From the NCBI RefSeq assembly GCF_001423265.1, contig NZ_LMND01000023.1, positions 186,001 through 250,000 on the forward strand: DNA of 64,000 nucleotides, read 5' to 3'. The first letter of the stretch is position 1; each line of letters opens with the position of its first letter. Positions 52,700 to 61,768 of this stretch are shown piece after piece. Origin of the DNA: Methylobacterium sp. Leaf108. GTDB taxonomy: Bacteria > Pseudomonadota > Alphaproteobacteria > Rhizobiales > Beijerinckiaceae. The position numbers and the translations under genes were made by a program. The notes under the pieces are model-generated. The model searched no databases. It had not been told where the DNA came from and saw only the letters and a program-made list of their open reading frames with translations.

Positions 52700-54820
52700 A
52701 TGTCGTTCCTGAATCGGCGCCGGGCCGTCAAGCCGATCCTGCAGAGCGAGGCCAACGAGTGCGGCCTCGCCTGCCTCGCGATGATCGCCAACTATCATCG
52801 CCACGACGTCGACCTCACCTACATGCGCACCCTGTTCCCGCTCTCGCGCAGCGGGATGACCCTGGCCAACATCGTCGAGGTGGCCGGCGCCCTCTCCCTC
52901 GACGCGCAGGGCTACGGCCTCGCCAACGTCGGCGAACTCGCCAACCTGTCGCTGCCGGCGCTGCTGCACTGGCAGGGCAACCACTTCGTGGTGCTGGAGC
53001 GCATCGTCGGCGACACCTTCCACGTCATGGACCCGCAGTTCGGCTTGCGCCTCTACCAGCGCGCCGACATGGAGCGGTACTTCTCCGGCGTCGCCCTCGA
53101 GTTCGAACCGCGGATCGACTTCAGCAAGGTCGAGTCGAAATCGGCCACGAGCTTCTTCGAGCTGTTCCGTTCGATCCGCGGCCTCGGCAACGTCCTGAGC
53201 CAGGTCACCATCGTGTCCCTGGCGATCGGGCTCCTGTCGCTCTCGACCCCGATCCTCTTGGAGATCGCCCTCGACACGGTGATCCCGCAGACCGACCTCG
53301 ATCTCCTGGCCGTGCTCACCATCGGCCTCGGGTTCTTCCTGGTGTTCGAGGCCATCGCCAAGGGCCTGCGCGACTACATCACCCTGCGCTCGTCGATCCT
53401 CCTGCAGATCGCCTTCACCCGCAACGTCGTCGGCCATGCCATGCGGCTGCCGCTGAAGTTCTTCGAGTCGCGCCATCCGGGCGACTTCGTGGTGCGGCTG
53501 GATTCGATCGAGCACGTCAAGGCGAGCCTCGTGGGCGGCCTCGTCGCCTCCGTGGCCGACGCGCTGATGTCGATCCTGATCGTCGGGCTGATGTTCTACT
53601 ACTCGCCGGCGATGACCATGGTCTCGCTCCTGACCCTGGTGGCGGTGCTCGCCCTGCGCTTCGTCTCGTTCCCGGCCCTGCGCCGCTACACCGACGCCTC
53701 CCTCGACGCCCATTCCCAGGAGCGCTCGCTCCTGATCGACGGGTTGCGGCGGATCCAGACCCTGAAGGCGCACAACACCTCCGAACTCTTCACCATGCGC
53801 TGGTTCGAGAGTTTCGTGCGCTTCGCCAACACCGACTTCCAGGCGCGCAAGGCGGCCATCGCCACCGAGCTGTTCATCCACATCGCCATCGTGCTCAGCA
53901 CGGTGCTGACCCTCTACATGGGCGTCACCGGCGTCATGAAGAGCACGCTCTCGGTGGGCATGCTCTACGCCTTCTTCGCCCTGCGGAACCACTTCTTCGA
54001 GATCGTGAACCTGCTCGCCACCAACCTCTTGCAGTTCTCGATCATGAAGGTCCACTTCAAGCGCCTCGACGACGTCATCGGGCAGGAGGCCGAGCCCCAC
54101 GCCGATGCCGCCGCCGTTGACCGGCGCATCCGGCGCACCGTGAGCCTGGAGAACGTCATGGTCCGGTTCGGCCGGGCCGACCGGCCGCTCCTCCAGAACG
54201 TGAACCTCTCCATCGACCTCGAACGCAAGGAGTCGATCGCGATCCTCGGCCTCTCGGGCTCGGGCAAGTCCTCGCTCCTCAAGATCATCGCGAGCCTGCA
54301 CGAACCGGCCGAAGGGCGCCTGCTCATCGACGGCCAGCCGATCAGCCAGTTCGGCAAGCGCGAGTTCAGGGCCAACCTCGGGGCGGTCTTCGCCGACGAC
54401 GGCGTCTTCGCCGGAACGGTGGCCGACAACCTCGCGATGTTCGATCCCGACGTGACCAAGGCGGCCATGGTCAAGGCCCTCGACTGCGTCGGCCTCGCCG
54501 AGGAGATCGAGCGGCTACCGCAGGGCTTCGCCACCCTGGTGTCGGAGGAATCGAGCATCCTCTCCACCGGCCAGCGCCGCCGGCTGCTGCTGGCCCGCGC
54601 GCTCTGCCGCTCGCCGCGCCTGCTGCTCCTCGACGAGGTCACCGCCAACCTCGATCCGGCCACCGAACTCGCCCTGGTGGAGGGACTGAAGCGGGTTCCG
54701 GCAGCCAAGATCTTCGTGACACATTCGGAGATGCTGCTCGACCAGGTCGACCGCGCCTTCCGGGTCCAGGACGGCCGCCTCGTGGAGGTCCATCGCACGC
54801 CCGTGGCGCTCAGCGCCTGA
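52700..54820 (+). CDS. Peptidase-containing ABC transporter (C39, CvaB-type)
   Basis: 706-residue exporter that cleaves double-glycine leaders and pumps the core peptides. N-terminal C39 peptidase domain with complete site: Gln15, Cys21 (SEANECGLACLAMIA), His95 (GNHFVVLER) and Asp111 (VMDPQFG). A six-helix transmembrane domain (about 165-450) follows, then the nucleotide-binding domain with Walker A ILGLSGSGKSS near 515-525, the signature read as LSTGQRRR near 620 instead of LSGGQ, Walker B LLLLDEV near 640 and the H-loop THSEML. Intact peptidase residues match the ISGG/VSGG leaders of the five upstream peptides. Confidence 0.93.
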   Translation: MSFLNRRRAVKPILQSEANECGLACLAMIANYHRHDVDLTYMRTLFPLSRSGMTLANIVEVAGALSLDAQGYGLANVGELANLSLPALLHWQGNHFVVLERIVGDTFHVMDPQFGLRLYQRADMERYFSGVALEFEPRIDFSKVESKSATSFFELFRSIRGLGNVLSQVTIVSLAIGLLSLSTPILLEIALDTVIPQTDLDLLAVLTIGLGFFLVFEAIAKGLRDYITLRSSILLQIAFTRNVVGHAMRLPLKFFESRHPGDFVVRLDSIEHVKASLVGGLVASVADALMSILIVGLMFYYSPAMTMVSLLTLVAVLALRFVSFPALRRYTDASLDAHSQERSLLIDGLRRIQTLKAHNTSELFTMRWFESFVRFANTDFQARKAAIATELFIHIAIVLSTVLTLYMGVTGVMKSTLSVGMLYAFFALRNHFFEIVNLLATNLLQFSIMKVHFKRLDDVIGQEAEPHADAAAVDRRIRRTVSLENVMVRFGRADRPLLQNVNLSIDLERKESIAILGLSGSGKSSLLKIIASLHEPAEGRLLIDGQPISQFGKREFRANLGAVFADDGVFAGTVADNLAMFDPDVTKAAMVKALDCVGLAEEIERLPQGFATLVSEESSILSTGQRRRLLLARALCRSPRLLLLDEVTANLDPATELALVEGLKRVPAAKIFVTHSEMLLDQVDRAFRVQDGRLVEVHRTPVALSA

Positions 54821-54821
54821 C

Positions 54822-54897
54822 CGATCCTGCCACCTGGGATCGATCCTGCCGCCCGGGTTCGATCCTGCCGCCCGGGATCGATCCTGCCGCCCGGGAT
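54822..54897. repeat. Four tandem 19-bp repeats after the exporter gene
   Basis: CGATCCTGCCGCCCGGGAT repeated four times head to tail (54822-54840 with two mismatches, 54841-54859 with one, 54860-54878, 54879-54897). Each unit holds a CCCGGG palindrome. It begins 1 base after the exporter stop codon and ends 16 bases before the end of convergent yebC. Confidence 0.9.
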
Positions 54898-54913
54898 CGA
54901 CCCAGACCGGCGG

Positions 54914-55660
54914 TTATGCCTCGAGCTTGGCCACAAGGGCGTCCGAAAGCGTGAAGTTGACGTAGACGTTCTGGACGTCGTCCTGGTCCTCGATCACCTC
55001 GACGAGGCGGATCAGCTTCTCGCCGGTCTCGTCGTCTACAGCGATGGGGGCCTGCGCTTTCCACACCAGGGTGGTGCGGCGCGGCTCGCCGAAGCGGGCT
55101 TCGAGGGCCTTCGAGACCTCGCCGTAGGAATCCTGCGCGCAGGTGACCTCGTGGCCGTCCGCGTCCGAGCGCACGTCGTCGGCGCCCGCCTCGATCGCCG
55201 CCTCCAGCATCGCCTCGGCGTCGGCGACCTCGGGGCCGAAGGCGATCAGGCCGACATGGTCGAACAGGAAGGCGACGGCCCCGGTCTCGGCGAGATTGCC
55301 GCCGGCCTTGGTGAAGGCCGAGCGGACGTCGCTGGCCGTCCGGTTGCGGTTGTCGGTCTGCGCCTCCACGATGAGCGCGGCACCGCCCGGGCCGTAGCCC
55401 TCGTAGCGAACCTCGTCGTAGGTCTCGGCGTCCGCCCCGCTGGCCTTCTTGATGGCGCGGTCGATGTTGTCCTTGGGGACGTTCTCGGCGCGGGCCGCGA
55501 TGATGGCGGCGCGCAGGCGCGCGTTCATGGCCGGGTCGGGCAGGCCGAGCTTGGCCGCCACGGTGATCTCGCGGGCGAGCTTGCCGAACAGCTTCGAGCG
55601 GACCGCGTCGACGCGGCCCTTGCGGTGCATGATGTTCTTGAACTGGGAATGGCCGGCCAT
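54914..55660 (-). CDS. YebC/PmpR family DNA-binding regulator
   Basis: 248 residues of the TACO1/YebC family: [19 protein letters not shown] start (GHSKW-like), [43 protein letters not shown] and the C-terminal [17 protein letters not shown]. Members bind DNA as transcription regulators, and some act on the ribosome to ease translation of difficult sequences. An AAGG precedes the ATG. Upstream at 55679-55704 a 12-bp sequence is duplicated in near-tandem. Normally near ruvC; not so here within the window. Confidence 0.94.
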   Translation of the reverse strand: MAGHSQFKNIMHRKGRVDAVRSKLFGKLAREITVAAKLGLPDPAMNARLRAAIIAARAENVPKDNIDRAIKKASGADAETYDEVRYEGYGPGGAALIVEAQTDNRNRTASDVRSAFTKAGGNLAETGAVAFLFDHVGLIAFGPEVADAEAMLEAAIEAGADDVRSDADGHEVTCAQDSYGEVSKALEARFGEPRRTTLVWKAQAPIAVDDETGEKLIRLVEVIEDQDDVQNVYVNFTLSDALVAKLEA

Positions 55661-55678
55661 GGCGTGACCTTCGTCTGC

Positions 55679-55704
55679 GAATGCGCGTCTATGAATGCGC
55701 GTCT
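55679..55704. repeat. Near-tandem 12-bp duplication upstream of yebC
   Basis: GAATGCGCGTCT at 55679-55690 and 55693-55704, separated by two bases, in the yebC leader. Confidence 0.85.
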
Positions 55705-55821
55705 CGGGATCGCGACGGGACGCCAAAGGCCCGGACGGACCCTTCCTCGACGCCGCCACGTTGGGGATGGCGCGGGTTATAGGCCGGCTGCCGGCGCAGA
55801 GGCAACGCGAAGGTGATCGCC

Positions 55822-56028
55822 ATGAACACGAGCCGGACGACCGTAGACAGGCCGCGCGGCCGCCGCACCTTCGGCCTCGCCGCGATCCTCGCCGCGATCC
55901 TCGGCGTGCTGGCGGGGCTGACCCTGTTTCCCCGCAAGGCCCAGGGTCTGCCGGAACAGGGGGCTGCCGGGACAGGGGCGCCGGCTACGAGGCCGCCGCG
56001 TGCCAGGCCCGGAGGGCAGCGAGGGTGA
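55822..56028 (+). CDS. Possible small membrane protein
   Basis: 68 codons starting [20 protein letters not shown], with one hydrophobic helix (about residues 17-37, [17 protein letters not shown]) and a Gly/Ala/Pro-rich tail. GAAGG precedes the ATG. Its last 44 bases overlap the 3' end of the convergent HAD gene, which lowers confidence, although the helix and ribosome-binding site are outside the overlap. No family recognised. Confidence 0.45.
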   Translation: MNTSRTTVDRPRGRRTFGLAAILAAILGVLAGLTLFPRKAQGLPEQGAAGTGAPATRPPRARPGGQRG

Positions 56029-56737
56029 CCACCCCGTCGGGCCAGGCCGTCCCGTCGATGTGCCGGTGGGGCTGGCCCGGTTCTCCGAGGTCCGAGACCG
56101 CCGAGAACGCGCCTTCGAGGCGATGGCTCTCGGTGTAGCGGCTGCGGGTGGCGATCACCGGCAGGCCGGCGTCGCGGGCGGAACGGATGCCGGCGGCGGA
56201 ATCCTCGAACGCGATGGCCTCGGACGCGGCCACACCCAGGCGCTCCAGGGCGAGGAGGAAGACGTCCGGAGCCGGCTTCTTGCGCGCGGCCTCGTCGCCC
56301 GAGGCGATCGCGTCGAACACGCCCATGCCGCCATCGCGAAAATTGACGGCGAGCAGGCGGTCGACGTTCGGCCGGGTGGTGGTCGTGGCGACGCCGAGGC
56401 GGACGCCGCCCGCCTTGGCCTCGGCCACCAGCCGGGCGATGCCGGGACGCAGGGCGAGGCGCCCGGCTTCCACGAGGTCGCCGTAGAGCCGGGTCTTGCG
56501 CGCGTGGATCTCGCCCTGGAGCGGCGCCAGGCGTTCGGCCTCGTCCCCGCGTTCCGTGGCGATGTAGTGGGCCAGCCGCTCCTTGCCGCCCATCACGGCG
56601 AGGAGGTCGGCGTAGGTCCGGGGCGACCACGCCCAGTCGAGGCCCATCTGCGAGAAGGCGAGGTTGAAGGCCTGGCGGTGCAGGTCCTCGGTCTCGGCCA
56701 GGGTCCCGTCGACATCGAAGATCAGCGCCTTCAGCAT
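55985..56737 (-). CDS. cbbY: HAD superfamily phosphatase, CbbY-like
   Basis: 250-residue HAD hydrolase. Motif I is [19 protein letters not shown] with the catalytic aspartates at residues 8 and 10; motif II threonine is in [10 protein letters not shown]; motif III lysine in [14 protein letters not shown]; motif [13 protein letters not shown]. The cap and the TE(D/E)xH start fit CbbY, which dephosphorylates xylulose-1,5-bisphosphate, an inhibitor of RuBisCO. Its start overlaps the end of rpe by 7 bases, so it is translationally coupled to the pentose-phosphate/Calvin-type operon. In the absence of RuBisCO it may clear misfire sugar bisphosphates. Confidence 0.85.
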   Translation of the reverse strand: MLKALIFDVDGTLAETEDLHRQAFNLAFSQMGLDWAWSPRTYADLLAVMGGKERLAHYIATERGDEAERLAPLQGEIHARKTRLYGDLVEAGRLALRPGIARLVAEAKAGGVRLGVATTTTRPNVDRLLAVNFRDGGMGVFDAIASGDEAARKKPAPDVFLLALERLGVAASEAIAFEDSAAGIRSARDAGLPVIATRSRYTESHRLEGAFSAVSDLGEPGQPHRHIDGTAWPDGVVTLAALRAWHAAAS

Positions 56738-57423
56738 GACAGCGTGCCGTCGCGGCCCATGCGGTCCTGCGCCCCGGCGCGGATCTCGCCGATGCGGTCG
56801 CCGTAGCCGGCCGGACCGCCCTTGAAGACGGCGTTGCCGGCCACGAAGGCGTTGGCGCCGGCGGCCGCCGCCAGCCCCACCGTCTCGGGCGTGATGCCGC
56901 CGTCCACCTCGATGTCGATGGCGCGTCCCGCCGCCATGGCGCGGATGCGCGCCACGGTTTCCAGCGTCGAGGGGATGAAGCTCTGCCCGCCGAAGCCCGG
57001 GTTGACCGTCATGACGATCACGAGGTCGAGCATGTCGATCAGCGGTTCGGCCATGGCGGCCGGCGTACCCGGGTTGAGGGCGAGGCCGGCCCGCTTGCCC
57101 AGCGCCCGGATCGTCTGGAGCGAGCGATGGACATGCGGCCCGGCCTCCACGTGCACGGAGATCGCGTCCGCCCCGGCCTCCGCGAAGGCGGCCAGATAGG
57201 GATCGGCCGGGGCGATCATCAGGTGCACGTCGAAGGGCTTCCGGCTGTGCGGCCTCAGGGCCTTGATGACCCCGGGGCCGAAGGTGAGATTGGGCACGAA
57301 GTGCCCGTCCATCACGTCGAGGTGGATCCAGTCTGCCCCGGCCGCGTCGATGGCGCGGACTTCCTCGCCGAGCTTGGAGAAATCCGCCGAAAGGATCGAG
57401 GGCGCGATGATCGGGCCGGTCAT
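56731..57423 (-). CDS. rpe: Ribulose-phosphate 3-epimerase
   Basis: 230-residue TIM-barrel enzyme interconverting ribulose-5-phosphate and xylulose-5-phosphate. Conserved [34 protein letters not shown] (metal/catalytic residues), [11 protein letters not shown] and [10 protein letters not shown] are all present. It lies 26 bases after prk on the same strand and overlaps the downstream HAD gene. Supplies or drains ribulose-5-phosphate for phosphoribulokinase. Confidence 0.95.
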   Translation of the reverse strand: MTGPIIAPSILSADFSKLGEEVRAIDAAGADWIHLDVMDGHFVPNLTFGPGVIKALRPHSRKPFDVHLMIAPADPYLAAFAEAGADAISVHVEAGPHVHRSLQTIRALGKRAGLALNPGTPAAMAEPLIDMLDLVIVMTVNPGFGGQSFIPSTLETVARIRAMAAGRAIDIEVDGGITPETVGLAAAAGANAFVAGNAVFKGGPAGYGDRIGEIRAGAQDRMGRDGTLSC

Positions 57424-57449
57424 GGAGGGGGCCTCATTTGTCGTCAGCG

Positions 57450-58310
57450 TCACGCCATGCGGCGCTTGCGCTCCACGAGTTGCATGATGATGGGCGTCAG
57501 GATGAGCTGCATCGCCAGATCGAGCTTGCCGCCGGGGATGACGATGGAATTGGCCCGGCTCATGAAACTGCCGTGGATCATCGAGATCAGGTAGGCGAAG
57601 TCGATGCCGCGCGGGTCCTTGAACCGGATCACCACCATCGATTCGTCGGCGGTGGGGATCCAGCGGGCGATGAAGGGATTGGAGGTGTCGACCATCGGCA
57701 CGCGCTGGAAGTTGATGTCGGTCCAGGTGAACTGCGGGCAGATGGTCTGCACGTAGTCGGGCATGCGCCGCAGGATCACGTCGGTGACGGCTTCGGTGGA
57801 ATAGCCGCGGAACGAGCGGTCCCGGTGCAGCTTCTGGATCCATTCGAGGTTGATCACCGGCACGACGCCGATCTTCAGGTCTGCGTAGCGGGCGAGATCG
57901 ACGTTGTCGTCGACGACGCAGCCGTGCAGGCCCTCGTAGAACAGCAGGTCCGAGCCCGGCGGGAATTCCTCCCAGGGCGTGAAGGTGCCGGGCGGCGTGC
58001 CGTAGCATTCGGCGGCCGCCGCGTCGTGGACGTAGTGCCGGGTGCGGCCGCCCCCCGACTCGCCGTAGCGCCGGAACACCTCCTCGAGCTCGGGCAGCAG
58101 GTTGGCGCGCGGCGCGAAGTGGCTCAGCGTCGGCTCCTCGGCCATCGCCTTGCGCATGGCGATGCGGTCCAGCGCGTGGAAGGCGTCGCCCTCGATGTAG
58201 ACGGCGCTGACGTCCTCGCGGCGAAAGATCTGCTCGAAGGTGTTGCGCACCGAGGTGGTGCCCGAGCCCGAGGAGCCGGTCACCGAGATGATGGGATGAC
58301 GCGCCGACAT
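57450..58310 (-). CDS. prk: Phosphoribulokinase
   Basis: 286-residue class I (bacterial) enzyme making ribulose-1,5-bisphosphate from ribulose-5-phosphate and ATP. P-loop [12 protein letters not shown] at residues 10-21, then [12 protein letters not shown], the [10 protein letters not shown] substrate region and [13 protein letters not shown]. In Methylobacterium extorquens PRK is needed for methylotrophy although RuBisCO is not used, because RuBP serves as a signal to the LysR regulator QscR; the same logic may apply here. Gap of 22 bases from fbp. Confidence 0.95.
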   Translation of the reverse strand: MSARHPIISVTGSSGSGTTSVRNTFEQIFRREDVSAVYIEGDAFHALDRIAMRKAMAEEPTLSHFAPRANLLPELEEVFRRYGESGGGRTRHYVHDAAAAECYGTPPGTFTPWEEFPPGSDLLFYEGLHGCVVDDNVDLARYADLKIGVVPVINLEWIQKLHRDRSFRGYSTEAVTDVILRRMPDYVQTICPQFTWTDINFQRVPMVDTSNPFIARWIPTADESMVVIRFKDPRGIDFAYLISMIHGSFMSRANSIVIPGGKLDLAMQLILTPIIMQLVERKRRMA

Positions 58311-58332
58311 GGTGTGCTGACCGCGCCCGTCT

Positions 58333-59391
58333 TCAGCCCCGGATCAGGCCGCGCTGGCCGAACAGCGGCGAGCGTCCCGCGGCGGGGTTGCGGCCGCCGT
58401 AGTAGGTGGCGACGGTGGTCACCTCTTCGGCGGAGCCGAACACCAGCGGCACCCGCTCGTGGACGCCGGTGGCGGCGATGTCGAGGATGCGGCGCTCGCC
58501 GTCGGTGGCACCGGCCCCCGCCTGCTCCATCAGCATGGCGACCGGGGCCGCCTCGTAGAGGAGGCGCAGCCGCCCCTGCGCATAGCCTTTCCGGTTGTCG
58601 CCCGGATACAGGAAGACGCCGCCGCGCATGAGCACGCGCTGCGCGTCCGCCACCAGCGAGCCGAGCCAGCGCATGTTGCAGTCGCGGTCGCGCGGGCCCT
58701 CGGTGCCGCGCAGGCAATCCTCGATGTAGGCCTTCACGGGGGTGTCCCAATGGCGGGCGTTCGAGGCGTTGATCGCGTATTCGTTGCTCTGGGCCGGGAC
58801 CGTGAGCTGGGGATGGGTGAGGCGGAAGGCGCCGGCCTCGCGGTCGAGGGTGTAGATCTGCGTGCCGGCACCCAGCGTGACCACGAGGGAGGTCGCCGGC
58901 CCGTAGGTGATGAAGCCCGCCGCCAACTGCGCCGTGCCGGGATCGGTGAAGGAGGCGATCGGGTCGCCGTCGCGCACCACCGCGGGGCGGATGCCGAAGA
59001 TGGTGCCCACCGCCATGTTGACGCCGATGTTGGACGACCCGTCGAGGGGATCGATCGCCACGGCGAGCGGCGCGCCGGGGTTCAGCACCATGACCCCCTC
59101 GGCCTCCTCGGAGGCGACCTCCGCCACGGGCGCGCCGCGCAACGCCTCGGTGAACCGCTCGTGCGCGAGCACGTCCAGCGCCTTCTGCACGTCGCCGTCG
59201 CTGTTGTGCTCGCCCTGCGCGGCAAGGTCCCCGCCCAGCGCGCCGCGGCCGATGACCGCGCTCACGTCGATCGCGGCGGCGGCGCAGGCCGCGATCACCG
59301 CGGCGACATCCGCCATCCGTGCGTCCGCCGCCACCGCCTGCGCGAGGCAGGCATCGAGGTGGGTGCCGATCTCCTGAGACGCTGTCGACAT
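58333..59391 (-). CDS. fbp: Class I fructose-1,6-bisphosphatase
   Basis: 352 residues. Hydrolyses fructose-1,6-bisphosphate (and often sedoheptulose bisphosphate) to the monophosphate in gluconeogenesis or the Calvin cycle. Metal-binding motif VAIDPLDGSSNIGVNMAVGT near residues 115-134, earlier EEAEGVMVL, and the C-terminal RCNMRW-like substrate region (DRDCNMRWLGSLVADA). ATG at 59391 has a purine-rich GAGAGGGACGGGA leader. First gene of the operon fbp-prk-rpe-cbbY, divergent from the LysR gene. Confidence 0.94.
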   Translation of the reverse strand: MSTASQEIGTHLDACLAQAVAADARMADVAAVIAACAAAAIDVSAVIGRGALGGDLAAQGEHNSDGDVQKALDVLAHERFTEALRGAPVAEVASEEAEGVMVLNPGAPLAVAIDPLDGSSNIGVNMAVGTIFGIRPAVVRDGDPIASFTDPGTAQLAAGFITYGPATSLVVTLGAGTQIYTLDREAGAFRLTHPQLTVPAQSNEYAINASNARHWDTPVKAYIEDCLRGTEGPRDRDCNMRWLGSLVADAQRVLMRGGVFLYPGDNRKGYAQGRLRLLYEAAPVAMLMEQAGAGATDGERRILDIAATGVHERVPLVFGSAEEVTTVATYYGGRNPAAGRSPLFGQRGLIRG

Positions 59392-59577
59392 GAAATCCCG
59401 TCCCTCTCATACCATTCGGACGCCGGAGACACCGCCCGCCCGTTTCCGCGTCGAGCACCTCGCCGTGCCCGTCATCTGACCTGCGGGCTTAATCGGCGGG
59501 CCGCATGAGGCAAACCCTCGCCGATAGGAATTCTGAAAAAACTTGCGGCCCTTCCCAAAAAAACTAAGAACCGCCGC
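59392..59577. promoter_or_regulatory. Divergent fbp / LysR control region
   Basis: 186 bases between divergent genes. The right part holds two A-tracts (CTGAAAAAACTT and CCCAAAAAAACTAAG), bends often seen at LysR-type control regions. The LysR product most likely binds here; T-N11-A candidates exist but none is clear enough to mark. Confidence 0.5.
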
Positions 59578-60528
59578 ATGCGCAACCTCTCCCTGAAGCA
59601 GCTCCAGGCGGTCGCCGCCGTATCCCGCCTCGGCACCATGACGCGGGCGGCCCAGGAGCTCAACGTCACCTCCGCCGCGCTCTATGCCCGCATCCGCCAG
59701 CTCGAGGAGGAGGCGGGGCTGCTCCTGTTCGACCGCACGCCCACGGGCCTGAAGCCCACCGACGCCGGGCGCGAGATGCTCTGGGCGATCGACAGCATCA
59801 ACACGGTGCTGGAGACCTGCGCCGAACGCCTCGAGATCCTCAAGGGCGGCGGCGGCGGGCGGGTGGCGATGGGGGTCGTCTCCACCGCCAAGTATTTCGC
59901 GCCGCAGGTGATCGCCGGGTTCTGCGCCCAGAACCCGGCCGTCGAGATCAATCTCGCCGTCGGCAACCGCGGCGACACCGTCGACGCCCTGCGCAACTAC
60001 GCCATCGATTTCGCGATCATGGGACGCCCCCCGCGCGACTTCGCCATCGAGGCGGAGACCTTCGGCGCGCATCCGCTGGTGCTGGTGGCACAGCCGGGAC
60101 ATCGTTTGGCCGGCCGCTCGGGGCTGACGCGGGCGGACCTGTCGGACGAATCCTTCCTCGTGCGCGAGGAGGGCTCGGGCACCCGCACGGTGTTCGAGGA
60201 GTTCATGTCCGGCGTCATGATCAAGCGCGCCAAGCTCGGAATCGATTCCGCCTCCAACGAGACGATCAAGCAGGCGGTGATGGCGGGGCTCGGGATCGCG
60301 CTGATCTCCGGCCATACGGTGGCGGCCGAGGTCGGGAGCCACCGCCTGATCCTCCTCGACGTCCACGGGCTGCCGATCCGGCGCGACTGGTACGCGGTCC
60401 GCCGCGCCGACAAGGTGCTCGGCCCGGCAGCCGCCGCCTGCTGGGACTTCGTGGTCAAGGAGGGGGCGCGCTGGCTGCCCACCCTCGACACCTCCGCAGG
60501 GCGCGCGCCCTCGGGGTTCGAAGCGTGA
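59578..60528 (+). CDS. LysR family regulator, CbbR/QscR type
   Basis: 316 residues. N-terminal winged helix-turn-helix (LKQLQAVAAVSRLGTMTRAAQELNVTSAALYARIRQLEEEAG) in about the first 65 residues, then the periplasmic-binding-protein-like effector domain with GVVSTAKYFAPQVIAGF, typical of CbbR. CbbR proteins sense RuBP or related metabolites; QscR of Methylobacterium is a CbbR homologue controlling serine-cycle genes. Divergence from fbp-prk argues for direct control of that operon. It overlaps the following oxidoreductase gene by 4 bases. Confidence 0.92.
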   Translation: MRNLSLKQLQAVAAVSRLGTMTRAAQELNVTSAALYARIRQLEEEAGLLLFDRTPTGLKPTDAGREMLWAIDSINTVLETCAERLEILKGGGGGRVAMGVVSTAKYFAPQVIAGFCAQNPAVEINLAVGNRGDTVDALRNYAIDFAIMGRPPRDFAIEAETFGAHPLVLVAQPGHRLAGRSGLTRADLSDESFLVREEGSGTRTVFEEFMSGVMIKRAKLGIDSASNETIKQAVMAGLGIALISGHTVAAEVGSHRLILLDVHGLPIRRDWYAVRRADKVLGPAAAACWDFVVKEGARWLPTLDTSAGRAPSGFEA

Positions 60529-61766
60529 GCACAGCCGGCATCGTCATCCTCGGTGCGGGCCAGGCCGGGTTCCAGGTCGCCGCATCCCTGCGCGAAGGCG
60601 GGTTTTCCGGCCCTCTCGCCCTCGTCGGCGACGAGCCGGGGCTGCCCTACCAGCGCCCTCCCCTCTCCAAGGCCTACCTGGCCGGCAAGGTGGACGCGGC
60701 CGGCCTGGCGCTGCGCGCGCGGGATTATCTGATCGAGCACCGCATCGACCATCGGCCGGGATCGCGTGCCCTGGCCATCGACCGGGTGGCGCGCCTCGTC
60801 CACCTCGATGGCGCCGCCCCCCTCGCCTACGACCATCTCGTCCTGGCGATGGGCTCGCGCAACCGGTCGCTTCCGCTCGCCGGCGCGGACCTCGCCGGCG
60901 TTCACCAGCTGCGCTCGCTCGCCGATGCCGACCGCTTGCAGGCCGACCTCGCGACCGCGCGGTCGGTGGTCATCGTCGGTGCCGGGTTCATCGGTCTCGA
61001 ATTCGCCGGGGTCTGCGCCGCGCGCGGTCTCGGGGTCCATGTCGTCGAGGCCGCCGACCGGCCCATGGCTCGCGCGGTCTCGTCCGAGACCGCGGCCTTC
61101 TTCCGTGCCGCGCACGAGGGTGCCGGGGTCCGGTTCGCCTTCGGCGCCGGCCTCCGGTCGATCGCCGGGCGGGACGGCCGGGTCGCAGCGGTCGATCTCG
61201 CCGACGGCACCAGCCTTCCGGCCGACCTCGTCCTGGTCGGCATCGGTGTGATCCCGAACCAGGAGATCGCCGCGCAGGCGGGCCTCGCCACCGCCGACGG
61301 CATCCTGGTCGACGCTCTCCTGGCCACCGGCGATCCCGCCGTTTCGGCGCTGGGGGACGTGGCCCGCTTCCCGTCTCGCTTCGCCGCCGGACTGCCGGGC
61401 GGAGACGTCGTGCGCATCGAATCGGTCCAGAACGCGGTCGACCAGGCCCGCTGCCTCTCCGCCCGCCTCCTCGGCAGGCCGGCGCCTTACGACGCCGTTC
61501 CGTGGTTCTGGAGCGACCAAGGCCCGCACAAGCTCCAGATCGCCGGCCTGTCGGCCCCCACCGACGAGGCGGTGGTGAGACCGGCCTCCACCGGCTTGTC
61601 GGTGTTCCGCTACCGGTCCGGCCGTCTCAGCGCGGTCGAGACGGTCGATCGCGGCGCGGACCACATGGCGTCTCGCCGCATCCTCGCCCTCGGCCTCGAC
61701 CTGACGCCGGACCGGGCGGCGGATCCGGGCTACGACCTCAAGGCGCTCGCCAAGGGCGGCGCCTGA
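60525..61766 (+). CDS. NAD(P)H-dependent ferredoxin reductase-type flavoprotein
   Basis: 413 residues of the putidaredoxin/rhodocoxin reductase family. FAD motif GIVILGAGQAGFQVAASLREGG at the N-terminus, LPYQRPPLSKAYL, the second dinucleotide motif SVVIVGAGFIGLEFAGVCAARG for NAD(P)H, ALGDVARF for the FAD ribityl contact, and WFWSDQGPHKLQIAGL in the interface domain. It would pass electrons to a ferredoxin feeding a P450 or dioxygenase; none is adjacent. GTG start overlaps the LysR stop (GTGA), suggesting coupling. Confidence 0.9.
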   Translation: MSTAGIVILGAGQAGFQVAASLREGGFSGPLALVGDEPGLPYQRPPLSKAYLAGKVDAAGLALRARDYLIEHRIDHRPGSRALAIDRVARLVHLDGAAPLAYDHLVLAMGSRNRSLPLAGADLAGVHQLRSLADADRLQADLATARSVVIVGAGFIGLEFAGVCAARGLGVHVVEAADRPMARAVSSETAAFFRAAHEGAGVRFAFGAGLRSIAGRDGRVAAVDLADGTSLPADLVLVGIGVIPNQEIAAQAGLATADGILVDALLATGDPAVSALGDVARFPSRFAAGLPGGDVVRIESVQNAVDQARCLSARLLGRPAPYDAVPWFWSDQGPHKLQIAGLSAPTDEAVVRPASTGLSVFRYRSGRLSAVETVDRGADHMASRRILALGLDLTPDRAADPGYDLKALAKGGA

Positions 61767-61768
61767 CT

